A program made the position numbers and the translations under genes. This document shows, in pieces, positions 26,493-34,235 of a stretch of DNA of 64,000 nt (its first letter is position 1; each line of letters begins with the position of its first letter). The stretch is from Bacillota bacterium. Lineage in GTDB: Bacteria; Bacillota; Desulfotomaculia; Desulfotomaculales; VENG01. The notes beneath the pieces were generated by a model that was not told the origin of the DNA, made no database searches, and saw only the letters and a program-made list of their open reading frames with translations. The stretch is from assembly GCA_009711705.1 (NCBI GenBank), contig VENG01000009.1:1-64000 (forward strand). Reading direction: 5' to 3'.

Positions 26493-26960
26493 TTAATCAA
26501 TATTGAAGTTGAGATAGTCAACTTTCCAAGCAGGATTAGGTGCTTCAATTTCAATGGTTAACTCATAAACCAGAGGAACAGTTATTGCCTTTACTACAGT
26601 AGGTGAAAAAATTTCTACTTCCTGCTCCGGGTTACATATAAATTTCACCTGGGCGTGAAACTGGTCATCATAGATAATCCTATTGCTAACACCATACTCG
26701 CATATATCTTTACCCCATTCCTGCCTAATTTGCGCCAAAACGGAATTCAATTGTTCCCTGATAAAGAAGTTATCAAAACTTATGGTTCTTAACTGTTCCA
26801 GGGTAAAAAATCCTTTACTGTACCAATGACCTTTAAAAAAGCCCTGAGCTTCTGAACTTATCAAACTCCAAAAAGCCACAGCATCATTATCTTTAAAAAT
26901 AGTATGCAGAAAGGCCAGAGCTACGCGGTGTTGTGGTCCCAATAGGTTTCTTTTTTTCAT
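26493..26960 (-). CDS. Hypothetical soluble protein, 155 aa
   Basis: Not recognised. There are no membrane segments or cysteine motifs. The N-terminal half is helical with aromatic residues (ALAFLHTIFKDNDAVAFWSL, then WYSKGFFTLEQL). The C-terminal half looks like beta strands ending in WKVDYLNFNID, a layout reminiscent of NTF2-like or SnoaL-type folds, but this is only an impression. It lies downstream of another unknown gene on the same strand with 87 bp between. Confidence 0.5.
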   Translation of the reverse strand: MKKRNLLGPQHRVALAFLHTIFKDNDAVAFWSLISSEAQGFFKGHWYSKGFFTLEQLRTISFDNFFIREQLNSVLAQIRQEWGKDICEYGVSNRIIYDDQFHAQVKFICNPEQEVEIFSPTVVKAITVPLVYELTIEIEAPNPAWKVDYLNFNID

Positions 26961-27047
26961 TATTCCAACCTTATAAACATATTATTAAAATTATTTACTA
27001 CTCTTGCAAAGTATAATAACACTGGAAAACCGCCGTGTAAACCTATC

Positions 27048-27500
27048 TTAAACACCACAAACACGAGAAATCTCTTGGTGGAAATAATATGGTCCCTGTC
27101 CCCAATGTGCCTGGTCATGTATAACATCATTTTTAGCCAGCCATTCCAGCGCTGTTTCAACCATGGCCAGGGCCGCCTCAGCAGCGCTTTCCTCATGGAG
27201 GACAAAGTATTCATAATCATCCATATATCCCAAGGATTCACTGTTTATGGAACTGTGTAACACTATTGAATTACCAGGCAGCCGGGCATAGTCGAAACAA
27301 ATAAAATCTTTGGTACTGCCCGCCACAAATTTCAATGCCCCGTATGGATCCGTAGCTTCCCGGGCATAAACCGCTTTACCTTTGTCCGTGGTCGGTCTTT
27401 CGTTATCATCATATAGATCATCGGGCATCAATGCTTGTCCAAATTCATCGTAAGGAATGCCATCCTCCCAATCTGATATTTCTTCAAGAGCATAGCTCAC
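27048..27500 (-). CDS. Hypothetical acidic protein, 150 aa
   Basis: Not recognised. The N-terminus is strongly acidic (ISDWEDGIPYDEFGQALMPD) and the middle has strand-like segments (LKFVAGSTKDFICFDYARL, SIVLHSSINSESLGY). It is cytoplasmic by composition. The ATG at 27500 has GAGGAG upstream, which supports translation. The fold resembles small immunity-type or SMI1-like proteins in general shape only; no motif supports that. Confidence 0.5.
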   Translation of the reverse strand: MSYALEEISDWEDGIPYDEFGQALMPDDLYDDNERPTTDKGKAVYAREATDPYGALKFVAGSTKDFICFDYARLPGNSIVLHSSINSESLGYMDDYEYFVLHEESAAEAALAMVETALEWLAKNDVIHDQAHWGQGPYYFHQEISRVCGV

Positions 27501-27711
27501 TTGCTATTCCTCCTCCCCAAAAGATTATTTGGTTTGCTATTTATCTCAATTACTTCACACTTCCATTTTATCCTTGTCCATATGGGTAAATTTTTAAAAC
27601 TTTTATAGCTATCAATAAACAAAATTGACACCATATCGCACGTTTCGCCGATTTTTTTGTGATATCTGTTAGAATTAGAAGTAGATGGAGGAGGTTATAA
27701 TTCCCGACACC
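27501..27711. other. Intergenic stretch with orphan promoter-like and ribosome-site sequences
   Basis: AT-rich DNA upstream of the hypothetical gene. On the plus strand GTTAGAATT resembles a -10 box and GGAGGAGG at about 27689 is a strong ribosome site, but no start codon or gene follows before the hairpin at 27719-27744. It may be the shell of a deleted gene. Confidence 0.35.
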
Positions 27712-27745
27712 AAAAGAAAATCCGGCACCTTTTCAGATGCCGGAC
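27712..27745 (-). terminator. Terminator downstream of tRNA-Val
   Basis: On the minus strand TCCGGCA, a 10-nt loop and TGCCGGA are followed by TTTTCTTTT. It lies 14 bp beyond the CCA end of the tRNA. Confidence 0.8.
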
Positions 27746-27758
27746 CTTTTATTATACC

Positions 27759-27833
27759 TGGTGGGCGGGAGAAGAATTGAACTTCCGACCTCTTGCGTGT
27801 CAAGCAAGCGTTCTCCCACTGAACTACCCGCCC
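27759..27833 (-). tRNA. tRNA-Val (anticodon GAC)
   Basis: A 75-nt cloverleaf with encoded CCA. The acceptor GGGCGGG pairs with CCCGCCC, the anticodon arm is CTTGC-TTGACAC-GCAAG with GAC at the central position, and the T arm contains GTTCAATTC. GAC reads GUC/GUU valine codons. Confidence 0.93.
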
Positions 27834-27916
27834 GAATTGTTACGTCCTTTATTATGCAATAAATTCAGGCGGAAGTCAAGTTGAATGTGTCTTCTGTTAT
27901 CTACTAACCGGGCTTT

Positions 27917-29047
27917 TTATTTCCATATTCTTACTGGCCACCAGGGTTTTCGTACGCTTTCCTTGGCCACCAGGTCCGTTCTACCCAATTCTCCTTGATC
28001 TGTTGTAAAGATCACTTGTCCTATAATATCACCTTTGTTAACCGGAGCAGTTAGTTTAGAGGCTATAACCTTCCCCTGTACTTCGGGCGGGTCTTGCGTG
28101 TCCAAATAGGCGGACACTTTTTCTTTTGCTATTGCAGGTACACTGGATTTTATACCTTCACTTACCGAAACGTTGGGGAAAGCTTGTCCCTGCTGGCATA
28201 GAACATATATATCTGTGCTGTTAAAACCGTAATCTAAAAGCTCAACCGCATCGTCGTACCTTTTTGAGCTATGTAGAATAACTGCAATTAAGCGGCGACC
28301 GTCCCTGGTGGCGGATGCTATATAACACTTCCCTGCTTTAATGGCCGTACCTGTTTTAACCCCGTCTATGCCCGGGTACTCTTCTTGGGTTAATACCCTG
28401 TTGGTATTTTTAATATCTTTTTCTTTAATAGGCTCGTACCAGGCAACTGTGGTTTCTTTGGTACTTACCAGCCGGTTAAAAAATTCATTTTGAAGAGCAT
28501 AGCGCGTTATTATAGCCAGGTCTTGGGCCGTAGAATAATGATTGGGATTACTGTAGCCATTGGTATTGGCAAAGCGGGTCTGAAAAGCACCCAGGGCAAC
28601 TGCCTTTTTATTCATTAAGTGTATAAATGCGTCGTGACTGAGACCGATATGTTCAGCAATGGCCACGGTGGAATCATTGGCGGAAGAGAGCAACGCAGCT
28701 TCCAGGAGGTTACTCAGGGTAATTTCATCACCGGCCTGAAGGCCTATAGTGGAACCGGTAGATACTGCTCCGGCCTTACGGCTAACAGTTACTACCTCGC
28801 CCAGGTGAGAGTATTCAAGCGCTATTATGCCGGTCATTATTTTGGTTAGGCTGGCAGGAGAGCGGCGCTTAGAACCATGCTTGTCATACAGCACCTGCCC
28901 GCTTGAAACATCCATCAAAATAGCAGCGTCAGCTTCTATTTTAGGTGCAGCGTCACTAGAGGCAGGAGAAAATACAGACATTGCCAAGATTAAAGCTAAA
29001 AAGATTAGTTTCTCTTTTTCGAACCGCAAGTTTTTCACGCCTTTCAT
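27917..29047 (-). CDS. dacF: D-alanyl-D-alanine carboxypeptidase (DacF/PBP5 type)
   Basis: Trims the terminal D-Ala from peptidoglycan stem peptides outside the membrane; in spore formers DacF-type enzymes set spore-cortex cross-linking. An N-terminal signal sequence (hydrophobic residues 14-31, cleavage near SSDAA) is followed by the peptidase S11 domain with S66-L-T-K69, S122-A-N124 and K231-T-G. The C-terminal part is the PBP5-type beta domain (VSAYLDTQDPPEVQGKVIAS, APVNKGDIIGQV). The end is basic and aromatic (RKPWWPVRIWK), typical of an amphipathic membrane helix. The start at 29047 has only a weak ribosome site; an in-frame alternative is close downstream. Confidence 0.93.
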   Translation of the reverse strand: MKGVKNLRFEKEKLIFLALILAMSVFSPASSDAAPKIEADAAILMDVSSGQVLYDKHGSKRRSPASLTKIMTGIIALEYSHLGEVVTVSRKAGAVSTGSTIGLQAGDEITLSNLLEAALLSSANDSTVAIAEHIGLSHDAFIHLMNKKAVALGAFQTRFANTNGYSNPNHYSTAQDLAIITRYALQNEFFNRLVSTKETTVAWYEPIKEKDIKNTNRVLTQEEYPGIDGVKTGTAIKAGKCYIASATRDGRRLIAVILHSSKRYDDAVELLDYGFNSTDIYVLCQQGQAFPNVSVSEGIKSSVPAIAKEKVSAYLDTQDPPEVQGKVIASKLTAPVNKGDIIGQVIFTTDQGELGRTDLVAKESVRKPWWPVRIWK

Positions 29048-29124
29048 GGAATTTTATTCTCACAGACATAACGACACCCCCAAGAAAATAACCTTGATTA
29101 GGAGAAAATGAAGGAGGTGTGATA

Positions 29125-29829
29125 ATGCGAATATTCTATTTTGATCTGGTAAAAATATCGCGTAATTTCCTGGTGCTTTTTTTACTGGCCACAACAGCTA
29201 TATTGTTTTCTATGATAGTGAGACAAAACGTCCCCAGCACAGCCGGTGCCGCCGGCAGTGTGATAACCAAAGTGCAGACCAAAGAAAAAGTTGCAGCTTT
29301 AACATTTGATATAACACTGGAAACGGATGTAGCAACAATTGCACGGTCTTTAGAGGAAAACCAAATTACCGCTACTTTTTTCCTGGATCCGGATTGGGCC
29401 AAGAAAAACCAGAAAGCCATCCGTCACTTGGCATTAAAGGGCCATGAAATAGGCGTTTTGTTAGACAGCAAGGTGATAAAAAATAATTATCCTGAAAACA
29501 TGGACAAAGCAAAGGAGCTATATTCTCTTTGGACAGGGTCATCCCTCCGGCTGGTGAGGCTTACAGACAACAAACCGGATGCAAAAGGGCCTCAAATTCT
29601 TCATTCCCATGGGTTCAAAGTTATTGGCAGCACCGTAAAGATACAAGATATGCCCGGCCAAAATGCAGACTGGCTACTGCCCGGCAGCATTTTACACATT
29701 ATCCCCCAAAGTAGTAGCAGCACCACACAAAAATTGCTTACCGAAGTTATGTCTGCAGCCAAAGAAGAACATTTTCGCCTAAATACCCTTTCCGAATTAT
29801 TGTCCTATGGGCCGGGTATTGTAAATTAA
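29125..29829 (+). CDS. Polysaccharide deacetylase-like protein with degenerate active site
   Basis: The fold signature of the NodB/polysaccharide deacetylase family is visible: VAALTFDI, then ITATFFLDPDWAKKN, then HLALKGHEIG. The catalytic features are lost: TFDDG reads TFDIT and the GHEIGNHxxxH metal site reads GHEIGVLLDS. It is probably inactive as a deacetylase and may bind peptidoglycan or glycan. One N-terminal membrane anchor (residues 14-32) puts the domain outside the cell. The start is ATG 29125 with AAGGAGG 7 nt upstream. It is divergent from dacF with a 77-bp interval. Confidence 0.8.
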   Translation: MRIFYFDLVKISRNFLVLFLLATTAILFSMIVRQNVPSTAGAAGSVITKVQTKEKVAALTFDITLETDVATIARSLEENQITATFFLDPDWAKKNQKAIRHLALKGHEIGVLLDSKVIKNNYPENMDKAKELYSLWTGSSLRLVRLTDNKPDAKGPQILHSHGFKVIGSTVKIQDMPGQNADWLLPGSILHIIPQSSSSTTQKLLTEVMSAAKEEHFRLNTLSELLSYGPGIVN

Positions 29830-29880
29830 CCTGTAGTTTATTATGCGAAAATATAACGTTTTACATTCCAGATAATATTT

Positions 29881-29909
29881 TCACCCCTGGCATATACTGC
29901 CAGGGGTGA
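29881..29909. terminator. Rho-independent terminator between convergent genes
   Basis: CACCCCTGGCA, a 5-nt loop and TGCCAGGGGTG form a perfect 11-bp stem followed by TTTATTTTATT. It separates the deacetylase-like gene from dedA. Confidence 0.88.
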
Positions 29910-29915
29910 TTTATT

Positions 29916-30533
29916 TTATTCGTCATCATCTTTTTTACTACTATGATTACGGCGCCAGAAGTATAACACCAGCACAACGGACAGAATGAAGAAGAACAGG
30001 CCCAATAAAACAGAGTAAGATTCCAGCTTGCCCCAATTGGCCCCCAATAACAGCCCGGCAGCGAGAAAAGTGGAGCTCCAGAATGCTGTACCAATAAAAG
30101 AAAGGACGGCAAAAGTAGTCCATGGCATACCTGCCATTCCTGCCACGTAAGCACTTAGCGGCCGAACACCGGAAATAAAACGGCCGAATACCAATACAAT
30201 GACACACCGGTTACTAAACCACTCTTCTACTTTTTTTAGTCTCTTTTCATTCAAACCACCGTACTTGCCGTATTTCACCACAAAAGGCCGGCCCAGGCGG
30301 GCACCGAAGAAATAGGCCAGCATAGATCCACACCAAGAAAAACCCAGAGCTGTAGTCCATGTAGGGACAAATTCCAATACACCGCGCCAAACCATAAAAC
30401 CCGCGAACCCCAGTGCTATTTCCCCGGGAAAGGGAAGACCCGTAAATTCCATCAACATTCCCAGCCCGAGTCCAAGATATCCAAAATTGCTGATCAGACT
30501 GAGTGCCATGTCCTTAAAGTTCATATTGTCCAC
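29916..30533 (-). CDS. DedA family membrane protein (copy 2)
   Basis: DedA proteins are inner-membrane transporters; some members flip undecaprenyl phosphate or phospholipids. The 205 residues have several hydrophobic segments and the family core: FTGLPFPGEIALGFAGF, FFGARLGRPFVVKYGKYGGL, and VFGRFISGVRPLSAYVAGMAGM, which matches the conserved F-x-R-x-x-P/R segment. It ends in a basic and acidic tail. It lies 17 bp downstream of a paralog and is probably in the same message. Confidence 0.9.
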   Translation of the reverse strand: MDNMNFKDMALSLISNFGYLGLGLGMLMEFTGLPFPGEIALGFAGFMVWRGVLEFVPTWTTALGFSWCGSMLAYFFGARLGRPFVVKYGKYGGLNEKRLKKVEEWFSNRCVIVLVFGRFISGVRPLSAYVAGMAGMPWTTFAVLSFIGTAFWSSTFLAAGLLLGANWGKLESYSVLLGLFFFILSVVLVLYFWRRNHSSKKDDDE

Positions 30534-30550
30534 CTATTAATAGAAAAAAA

Positions 30551-31171
30551 TTACTTGTGTCTCCTGCGGCGTCTCCACCAATACACTAACACCAGAAGTA
30601 AACCGACAACAACTACGACGTCCAGGCGATGGAACCAGGGTTTTAGAGCGTCCCAGTTTTGCCCCATTTTAACCCCAAGATAAACCAGTAAAATTGACCA
30701 CGGTAACGATCCCAAAAAACTATAAATCAAAAACCGCCAGATATTCATACCGGCAATTCCCGCGGGCAAGGAAATAAAAGTACGTACCACCGGCATAAGG
30801 CGTGTAAAAAAGACAGTGGCCTCACCGTAACGGTTAAACCATCTTTCCGCCAGCAAAAAGTGATTATCTGAGATGCCCACGTACCGCCCGTACTTTTGTA
30901 AAAAGGGGCGGCCGCCCCATAAACCCAGATAATAAGAAACAACTGAGCCGCCAATGCCGCCGAAGGTTCCTGCCATTACTGCACCCCAAAAGGTAAGCCT
31001 GCCCGTGGATACCAAATACCCACCGAAAGGCAGTATAATTTCACTGGGCAAGGGTATGTTCGCACTCTCTATGGCCATACCAATGGCCAACCCCCAGTAA
31101 CCCAGGGCCGCAATGAATTCAGTAACCCGGGCTGCCACTATTTCCATTATAGTTTGAAATAATTCAAACAA
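30551..31171 (-). CDS. DedA family membrane protein (copy 1)
   Basis: Same family as the next gene. NIPLPSEIILPFGGYL is the re-entrant helix region, followed by YYLGLWGGRPFLQKYGRYVG and the conserved VFFTRLMPVVRTFISLPAGIAGM. It ends in a strongly basic tail (RRRRRHK). 206 residues, with four or five membrane segments. The two copies differ throughout, so the duplication is old. Confidence 0.9.
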   Translation of the reverse strand: MFELFQTIMEIVAARVTEFIAALGYWGLAIGMAIESANIPLPSEIILPFGGYLVSTGRLTFWGAVMAGTFGGIGGSVVSYYLGLWGGRPFLQKYGRYVGISDNHFLLAERWFNRYGEATVFFTRLMPVVRTFISLPAGIAGMNIWRFLIYSFLGSLPWSILLVYLGVKMGQNWDALKPWFHRLDVVVVVGLLLVLVYWWRRRRRHK

Positions 31172-31202
31172 AAAGCTCCCCTACCTCATTAGTCAAGTAA
31201 AA

Positions 31203-31232
31203 CTTCTCCCACCTTTTTATGAGGGAGAAGCT
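31203..31232 (-). terminator. Terminator of the SEC-C gene
   Basis: On the minus strand CTTCTCCC, a 12-nt loop and GGGAGAAG are followed by TTTT. It lies about 30 bp after the stop codon of the SEC-C protein gene and upstream of the DedA pair. Confidence 0.7.
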
Positions 31233-31259
31233 GCATAAATGACTATTTTGACCGTTTTT

Positions 31260-32474
31260 TTATTTTCGCTTGGAAAGGTAATGAGATAAGAAAGATATGG
31301 TATTACTTACTCTACGGATACTGTCAGACTTGCCACAAGTAGAGTACCGCTCGTCACAATCTTTCAAGTTAAGGATTTTGCGGATAGAACGGTATTTGCC
31401 TGAAATGGTGGAAGCTGATATGCCATATCTCTCAGCCAATGAAATTTGGTTTTCACGATCATCTTTTTCCAGTCTGGACACCGTATATACAATGGCTGCT
31501 ACCCAAACTTCCGGTTTGCGAAAGGCCGGCCTCTCCAATGATGTAAAGTCATACCACAAACGCAGTGCATTGCTCACCTGTTGAGAATCATACCTAAATG
31601 TATAAAGCTCCTCCGCTACTTCCCGTGCCACGCGCTGATAACGAGCTTCTCTCCAGGGAAAATCCTCAGGCACCGTACAGTGACTGTTAAAATCAATTTC
31701 TTGGAATAATTGTTCCGGTCGCCCTTCTTCACAATCCTCATCCAGCCATTCTAAACCGGAATCTGTAGTAATTTGCATCACAACACTATTCACCACGTGG
31801 CTGCGTTCCCTGAGGTAGAACTTCCAATCCTCCGGGTGATTACGGTTCTCCCAAAAACGAAAAGCATCGGCGAACAGTTTTTTTAATAAGATACTCCTAC
31901 AGTTGCTCGGCAAAGCTAAGCCGCTGGTGGAAAATTCATTTTCGTCTCCAACGGGTAAAATGCGCATGTAAAGAATAAAACCAGGATTAATTTCTTTTAC
32001 CGCGTTGACATCCGTTACTACCAGCTGGTCACGCAATAGCAAATCTTCTAGAAAAAGTTTCCCGGGATAAACAGCCTTAACTTCATAGAGACTGTTTGCT
32101 GCTCGGGACCAACCTTCCAAAAGGAACTTCTCATCGTCACTCAAAGTAGTTAACCTTTTGAATTTATCAATAATCCTATCTCCGTCCGGGAGCCTGAAAT
32201 CAAATATAAACCATTCAAAACAGCGTTCCATTAAAAAGTCGTCGTCAAAATCATTTATACTAACGTCAAGGTGCCGAAAGTATAATTCCTGGGCCCGGGA
32301 GGCATCTTTAGCAAACTCATACCTTCCCACATAGTCACCCAGCAAACGGCGCAGTTTTTGTCCCACCTTACGCAAACGCACTTGAGTTAAAGAAACAACG
32401 TTTGAGGTGCTTCCACAGCACACCTCATATTCCACCCCACTGCCACATGGACAGGGCATACTTTTTTTTGCCAA
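31260..32474 (-). CDS. SEC-C motif protein with C-terminal HTH-like region
   Basis: A roughly 404-residue protein of unknown function. It opens with a SEC-C zinc knuckle (MPCPCGSGVEYEVCC), the metal-binding motif of SecA tails and of many nucleic-acid-associated proteins. The middle is acidic and mostly helical. Near the C-terminus, EVWVAAIVYTVSRLEKDDRE followed by ISLAERYGISASTISGKYRS looks like a cyclin-like/HTH pair that could bind DNA. The start is probably TTG 32474, with GGGGGAGG 8 nt upstream; the frame is open to 32492 but that start lies in the ribosome site. Its own terminator follows. Confidence 0.7.
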   Translation of the reverse strand: MAKKSMPCPCGSGVEYEVCCGSTSNVVSLTQVRLRKVGQKLRRLLGDYVGRYEFAKDASRAQELYFRHLDVSINDFDDDFLMERCFEWFIFDFRLPDGDRIIDKFKRLTTLSDDEKFLLEGWSRAANSLYEVKAVYPGKLFLEDLLLRDQLVVTDVNAVKEINPGFILYMRILPVGDENEFSTSGLALPSNCRSILLKKLFADAFRFWENRNHPEDWKFYLRERSHVVNSVVMQITTDSGLEWLDEDCEEGRPEQLFQEIDFNSHCTVPEDFPWREARYQRVAREVAEELYTFRYDSQQVSNALRLWYDFTSLERPAFRKPEVWVAAIVYTVSRLEKDDRENQISLAERYGISASTISGKYRSIRKILNLKDCDERYSTCGKSDSIRRVSNTISFLSHYLSKRK

Positions 32475-32570
32475 CACCTTCACCTCCCCCACATTGCGGG
32501 GATACTATACTATATTATATTATTCCACACTGCATAATGTTTTCCTGCCAAACACCTTCCCGTCCAACGG

Positions 32571-34040
32571 TTACCGTGTGGCTATGCTTACATTGTCCGG
32601 AGTGGTGTTAATATTAAGTTTAAGCAATTTCAATGCTTCAAGGGATATATAACGCACCCCTTCTACTGTCTTTATTGGGTCCTTCAACTCTTTCTCATCC
32701 TTATTAAAAATTAATTTACCACTATCGGGATATACTTCCAAAGTATCGCCGAAACCACTAATTCTGATACAGTTAAGATCAAAGAAAACCTCGTATCCAA
32801 GTGCTTCCAACGAGAACCTTAAAGGGATAAATAAAGATTCTGATTTCATCTGCGGCATGGGCCCCAGATATTCCACGTCTTGATTATTAATTCTTACTAT
32901 ATTATCTTTTAGTGCAAATTCCAACAGCGGGTTACTTTCTGTCAATACCTGAGCAGCAGCAACAAGCTGCAGCTCAGGGGTAAGCACCCGGCGATCAGGA
33001 ATCAAACCAGTGCCGTCAAGATCAGTGCCCGAAGGTGTATAATACCGGTGGGTAGTGACCTTCAAAGCCCCTTTGTTGGACAGAGGAATAACCGTTTGCA
33101 TTACTCCTTTGCCGTAAGTTTGAGTTCCCACCAGTACTGCCCGATCATGGTCTCGCATAGCACCGGCCATCACCTCTGCCGCGCTGGCCGAACTTTCATT
33201 TACCACAATAGCAGTTTGTACTGCCGCGACCGACGGCCACCCTGAAGTCACGTAAGAGTCGGTATTACCATCTTTATCAACTATTGATACCACCGCACTG
33301 CCGGGGGAAAGAAATTGTGACACCATATCTACCGCTGCCTGCAGATACCCTCCGCCGTTATTACGTAAATCCAAAACCAGAAATTTTATATCCTCAGCAA
33401 GTAAATCACTAAGTGCACTACTAAACTCGTTAGCGGTTTCCGAGCCAAAGGAACCGACATAAATATAACCGGTTTGATCATCCAGTAAGCTAGAATCAAC
33501 CGTAGGTATATTTATATGTCCTCTTACTACGATAAAGTCCTTTTGCCCTTTGCCTGGCCGGTCTACAGTAATTTTAACCTTAGATCCTTCCGGTCCCCGT
33601 ATGACCTGCACCACTTCAGCAAAATTAAGTCCCTTTAAACTGGCATCATCTACAGCTACAATAGTGTCACCGGCCTGAATTCCCGCGTCTTTAGCGGGAG
33701 AAGAAGGTATCACCCTAACCACTATGGGGTGATAATCACCGGGCCGCAACTCCACCCCGATGCCAAACAAATCATTATCCAGGGAATTGGCAAACTCCTT
33801 TAGCTCTTCAGGGCTGAAATATTCAGTATAGGGGTCCTCCATGGAGCCTAACATACCGTTTATGGCGCCTTGCATCAACTGACCCGGCTCTGGTTGATCA
33901 AGATGGTACTGATTCAGGCGGCCCATCATTTCTTCCAATAAAAGCAGATCCTCAATGGCAGCATCGTCAGCACCTGCAGCCGGCACTCCGGACAGCAACA
34001 GACCAATTAATAAAACAATTAATAAAACTCGCCTGAACAA
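32571..34040 (-). CDS. ctpA: C-terminal processing protease (S41 family) with CuAO-N-like tail
   Basis: A secreted or membrane-anchored serine protease of the Ctp family, active outside the membrane. Order: signal anchor (residues 4-20), an N-terminal Ctp helical region, PDZ domain (DYHPIVVRVIPSSPAKDAGI) and S41 catalytic domain with the Ser in NESSASAAEVMAGAM and the Lys in TYGKGVMQT. The last roughly 90 residues (IPLRFSLEALGYEVFFD, VRYISLEAL) form a copper-amine-oxidase-N-like domain, a module thought to bind the cell wall. The start is TTG 34040 with GGGAG upstream; the frame is open to 34091. Confidence 0.92.
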   Translation of the reverse strand: MFRRVLLIVLLIGLLLSGVPAAGADDAAIEDLLLLEEMMGRLNQYHLDQPEPGQLMQGAINGMLGSMEDPYTEYFSPEELKEFANSLDNDLFGIGVELRPGDYHPIVVRVIPSSPAKDAGIQAGDTIVAVDDASLKGLNFAEVVQVIRGPEGSKVKITVDRPGKGQKDFIVVRGHINIPTVDSSLLDDQTGYIYVGSFGSETANEFSSALSDLLAEDIKFLVLDLRNNGGGYLQAAVDMVSQFLSPGSAVVSIVDKDGNTDSYVTSGWPSVAAVQTAIVVNESSASAAEVMAGAMRDHDRAVLVGTQTYGKGVMQTVIPLSNKGALKVTTHRYYTPSGTDLDGTGLIPDRRVLTPELQLVAAAQVLTESNPLLEFALKDNIVRINNQDVEYLGPMPQMKSESLFIPLRFSLEALGYEVFFDLNCIRISGFGDTLEVYPDSGKLIFNKDEKELKDPIKTVEGVRYISLEALKLLKLNINTTPDNVSIATR

Positions 34041-34235
34041 AATATACCACTCCCAAGTAATTTTTGGAGATTCAGTTAGAAAAACTCTCACCAGGATTGA
34101 ATGAGTTTCCAGCCTTTATCCAATTTATTCTAGTAGCGTTGGTTAAACTCCTGCCGCCATACACAGCTTAATGGCAGGTATTTTAGCCCACTGCGGTGAA
34201 ATACTAGAAAATATCACTCCAGGAAGGTGCCGGTT

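Noticed and set aside
26960..27241. Minus-strand 93-residue frame
   Set aside because: It is out of frame inside the 150-residue gene and its peptide is not protein-like.
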